A stretch of 6,671 nt of DNA from Candidatus Nitrotoga sp. CP45 (GTDB lineage: Bacteria > Bacteroidota > Bacteroidia > Flavobacteriales > Flavobacteriaceae), in assembly GCA_943329165.2 (NCBI GenBank), contig CALQCV020000111.1:1-6671 (forward strand), read 5' to 3'. Numbering within the stretch: the first letter of the stretch is position 1; every line of letters begins with the position of its first letter. The translations under genes were made by a program, and so were the position numbers. The notes under the pieces are model-generated. The model had not been told where the DNA came from and ran no database searches. It was given only the letters and a program-made list of their open reading frames with translations. Shown piece by piece: positions 5,481 to 6,671 of the stretch.

Positions 5481-6470
5481 ATGAAAAAAATTACATTATT
5501 TTTTATTTTAGGAATTGGGATAAACTCTTATTGTCAAGCTCCTGGAGGTGGTATGACGGATATTGATGTTAACACTTACAATAGCGTAATAATTGGTACT
5601 CAAGAATGGACAAAACAGAACTTAAATGTATCTAAATACAGTGATGGCACTATTATACCACAAGTTACAGACCCGACACAATGGACAAACTTAACTACGG
5701 GTGCTTGGTGCTATTATAACAACACAACTGCCAACGGAACAACCTATGGCAAATTATACAATTGGTATGCAGTAGCTGGAATACACGATAACGACCCAAG
5801 TACTCCAAATAAAATTTTAGCACCAACGGGCTGGCATATTCCGAGTGATGATGTAGAGTGGAGTACATTAATTAATTATTTAGACCCTATAGCAAATGGG
5901 GGTTATACTACCCCTAATATTGCCGGAGCAAAAATGAAGGAAACGGGAACCGCACATTGGCCGAGCCCTAACACAGAGGCTACCAACAGTAGTGGCTTCA
6001 CTGCTCTTCCAGGTGGGTGCCGCTTCAACAATGGATCATTTAACTACTTTGGCTACGATGGTCTCTGGTGGAGTTCTACAGAGTTCGATCCTGCTAAAGC
6101 CAGGAACCGCATCTTGGATTTCAGCAATAGTTACGCAGGAAGATATTACTACAACAAGTATAACGGTTTGTCAGTTCGTTGCATTAAAGATAGTCCCTTA
6201 AACAATCAATCATTTAACAATAGTACATTAAGAATATATCCAAACCCAGCCAAAGAACAAATTACAATTGATTTAGGTAACACAACAAACGTAAATGGTT
6301 GGAGTTATAAAATAACAAATACATTAGGACAAGAAGTTATTAAAGGTAAAATAGCATCACAACAAACTACTATAAACCTTAACGAAATTGAAAGTAAAGG
6401 AATGTATTTTGTTAAAATTTATGATGCAGCAAACAACGTAGTAGAAACAAAAAAGTTGATTGTTAAGTAA
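5481..6470 (+). CDS. Secreted FISUMP-domain protein with T9SS sorting tail
   Basis: This 329-residue protein has a Sec signal peptide (residues 1-19, cleavage near YCQ-A; NSYC is not a good lipobox). Residues about 34-236 match the Fibrobacter succinogenes major paralogous domain (FISUMP; PF09603/TIGR02145): IGTQEWTKQNLNV, YGKLYNWYAV (89-98), PTGWHIPSDDVEW (115-127), ALPGGCRFNNGSF (175-187), LWWSSTE and the closing SVRCIKD (231-237). Residues about 250-329 form a type A T9SS C-terminal domain (Por secretion tail): LRIYPNPAKEQITI, ITNTLGQEV, GMYFVKIYD and terminal KKLIVK. The product is thus predicted to cross the outer membrane through T9SS and be released or surface-attached. FISUMP function is unknown, though the fold is often likened to C-type-lectin or sulfatase-modifying-like modules. 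The gene stands alone between terminators, directly after der. The central 5941-6120 block is clearly more GC-rich than the rest. Confidence 0.93.
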   Translation: MKKITLFFILGIGINSYCQAPGGGMTDIDVNTYNSVIIGTQEWTKQNLNVSKYSDGTIIPQVTDPTQWTNLTTGAWCYYNNTTANGTTYGKLYNWYAVAGIHDNDPSTPNKILAPTGWHIPSDDVEWSTLINYLDPIANGGYTTPNIAGAKMKETGTAHWPSPNTEATNSSGFTALPGGCRFNNGSFNYFGYDGLWWSSTEFDPAKARNRILDFSNSYAGRYYYNKYNGLSVRCIKDSPLNNQSFNNSTLRIYPNPAKEQITIDLGNTTNVNGWSYKITNTLGQEVIKGKIASQQTTINLNEIESKGMYFVKIYDAANNVVETKKLIVK

Positions 6471-6476
6471 TGAGTA

Positions 6477-6519
6477 GTCAATTGACAAAGAGAGCAACTT
6501 ATTAGGTTGCTCTTTTTTT
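6477..6519 (+). terminator. Terminator of the FISUMP gene, preceded by a palindrome
   Basis: AGAGCAAC (6491-6498) pairs with GTTGCTCT (6506-6513) around a 7-base loop, extendable by AAG on the left with the T tract, and ends in seven T residues (6513-6519). Just before it lies a perfect 10-bp palindrome, GTCAATTGAC (6477-6486), 7 bases after the stop codon. It is a strong intrinsic terminator. Confidence 0.85.
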
Positions 6520-6579
6520 GTTCAATTAGTTTCCCACAGGCAAGTGATTAATATGCTAAAAAACAAACCTTTTGCAAAT

Positions 6580-6600
6580 ATTTGTACCTTATTTGTACCT
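6580..6600. repeat. Two 10-bp direct repeats, ATTTGTACCT, 11-bp period
   Basis: ATTTGTACCT occurs at 6580-6589 and again at 6591-6600 with one base between, so the copies sit one helical turn apart on the same DNA face. They lie about 30 bases left of the der-like duplicate. Spaced repeats like these are typical of protein-binding sites; a recombinase arm-type or accessory site is one possibility. No gene is seen in 6520-6671. Confidence 0.5.
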
Positions 6601-6628
6601 AAAATATATAAGTAATTGATAACCATAT

Positions 6629-6655
6629 ATAAATATTTATATTAGAGAGAAGTAA
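6629..6655 (+). repeat. Duplicate of the der 3' end, candidate attachment-site copy
   Basis: These 27 bases match der 5158-5184 at 24 positions, including an exact 16-base run, ATATTTATATTAGAGA (6633-6648 and 5162-5177). Read in the der frame they encode INIYIREK-stop against [12 protein letters not shown]. Two of the three differences are silent third-position changes (GAA/GAG and AAA/AAG) and the stop is conserved. A CCA (6623-6625) also aligns with the der proline codon if one extra codon, TAT, is allowed. This suggests a homologous der tail displaced by about 1.47 kb, as expected when an element integrates at a gene's 3' end and restores it. AT-richness tempers the claim. Confidence 0.5.
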
Positions 6656-6671
6656 TAAATTATCAAAAAAA

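Noticed and set aside
5481..5540. Lipoprotein signal at the FISUMP N-terminus (C18)
   Set aside because: NSYC does not fit the lipobox pattern, and the C-terminal T9SS domain fits an ordinary Sec signal peptide cut near residue 19.
5992..6201. 69-residue plus-strand frame inside the FISUMP gene
   Set aside because: It is a shifted-frame shadow of the GC-rich block; it has no promoter and no recognisable motif, while the FISUMP frame is continuous and shows domain motifs.

Overview
The window looks like chromosomal DNA from a Flavobacterium-like member of the Bacteroidota. The evidence is low GC, promoter boxes matching the Bacteroidota -7 consensus TAnnTTTG, absence of strong Shine-Dalgarno sequences, an initiator tRNA without encoded CCA, Era and Der proteins that read as flavobacterial, and a secreted protein with a type IX secretion (Por) C-terminal sorting domain.

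Layout. Positions 1-771 (minus) hold the N-terminal 257 codons of a FemAB/GNAT-like acyltransferase that runs off the left edge. A divergent intergenic region leads to a secreted plant-type leucine-rich-repeat protein (1041-1895, plus). Its 3' region has a GC-rich palindromic element and a strong GAAA-loop hairpin shared with the convergent gene. That gene (2056-2508, minus) encodes a small J-domain + KTSC-domain fusion. A consensus promoter then drives initiator tRNA-fMet (2691-2763), followed by a 13-bp hairpin with a T tract ending only 12 bases before the start codon of era (2824-3708). A repeat-rich spacer separates era from der (3874-5184). Der is followed by its own terminator. Beyond it lies a solitary secreted FISUMP-domain/T9SS gene (5481-6470) with a partly duplicated promoter region and a terminator.

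The core block tRNA-fMet/era/der is a translation and ribosome-assembly neighbourhood: initiator tRNA, the 16S rRNA maturation GTPase Era and the 50S assembly GTPase Der. The rest is accessory or surface biology.

The most notable signal is at the right edge. Positions 6629-6655 repeat the last eight codons and stop of der with 24 of 27 bases identical and only one amino-acid change. It lies just downstream of two 10-bp direct repeats with an 11-bp period. This looks like the far copy of an attachment-type duplication. It would make 5185 to about 6630, including the FISUMP gene, an insertion that used the 3' end of der, or the edge of a larger element beyond the window. No integrase is visible, so this remains inference. 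The FISUMP gene also has a central block of about 51% GC by hand count, flanked by 37% and 27% segments, which suggests a mosaic origin. No CRISPR array or recognisable defence system is present.
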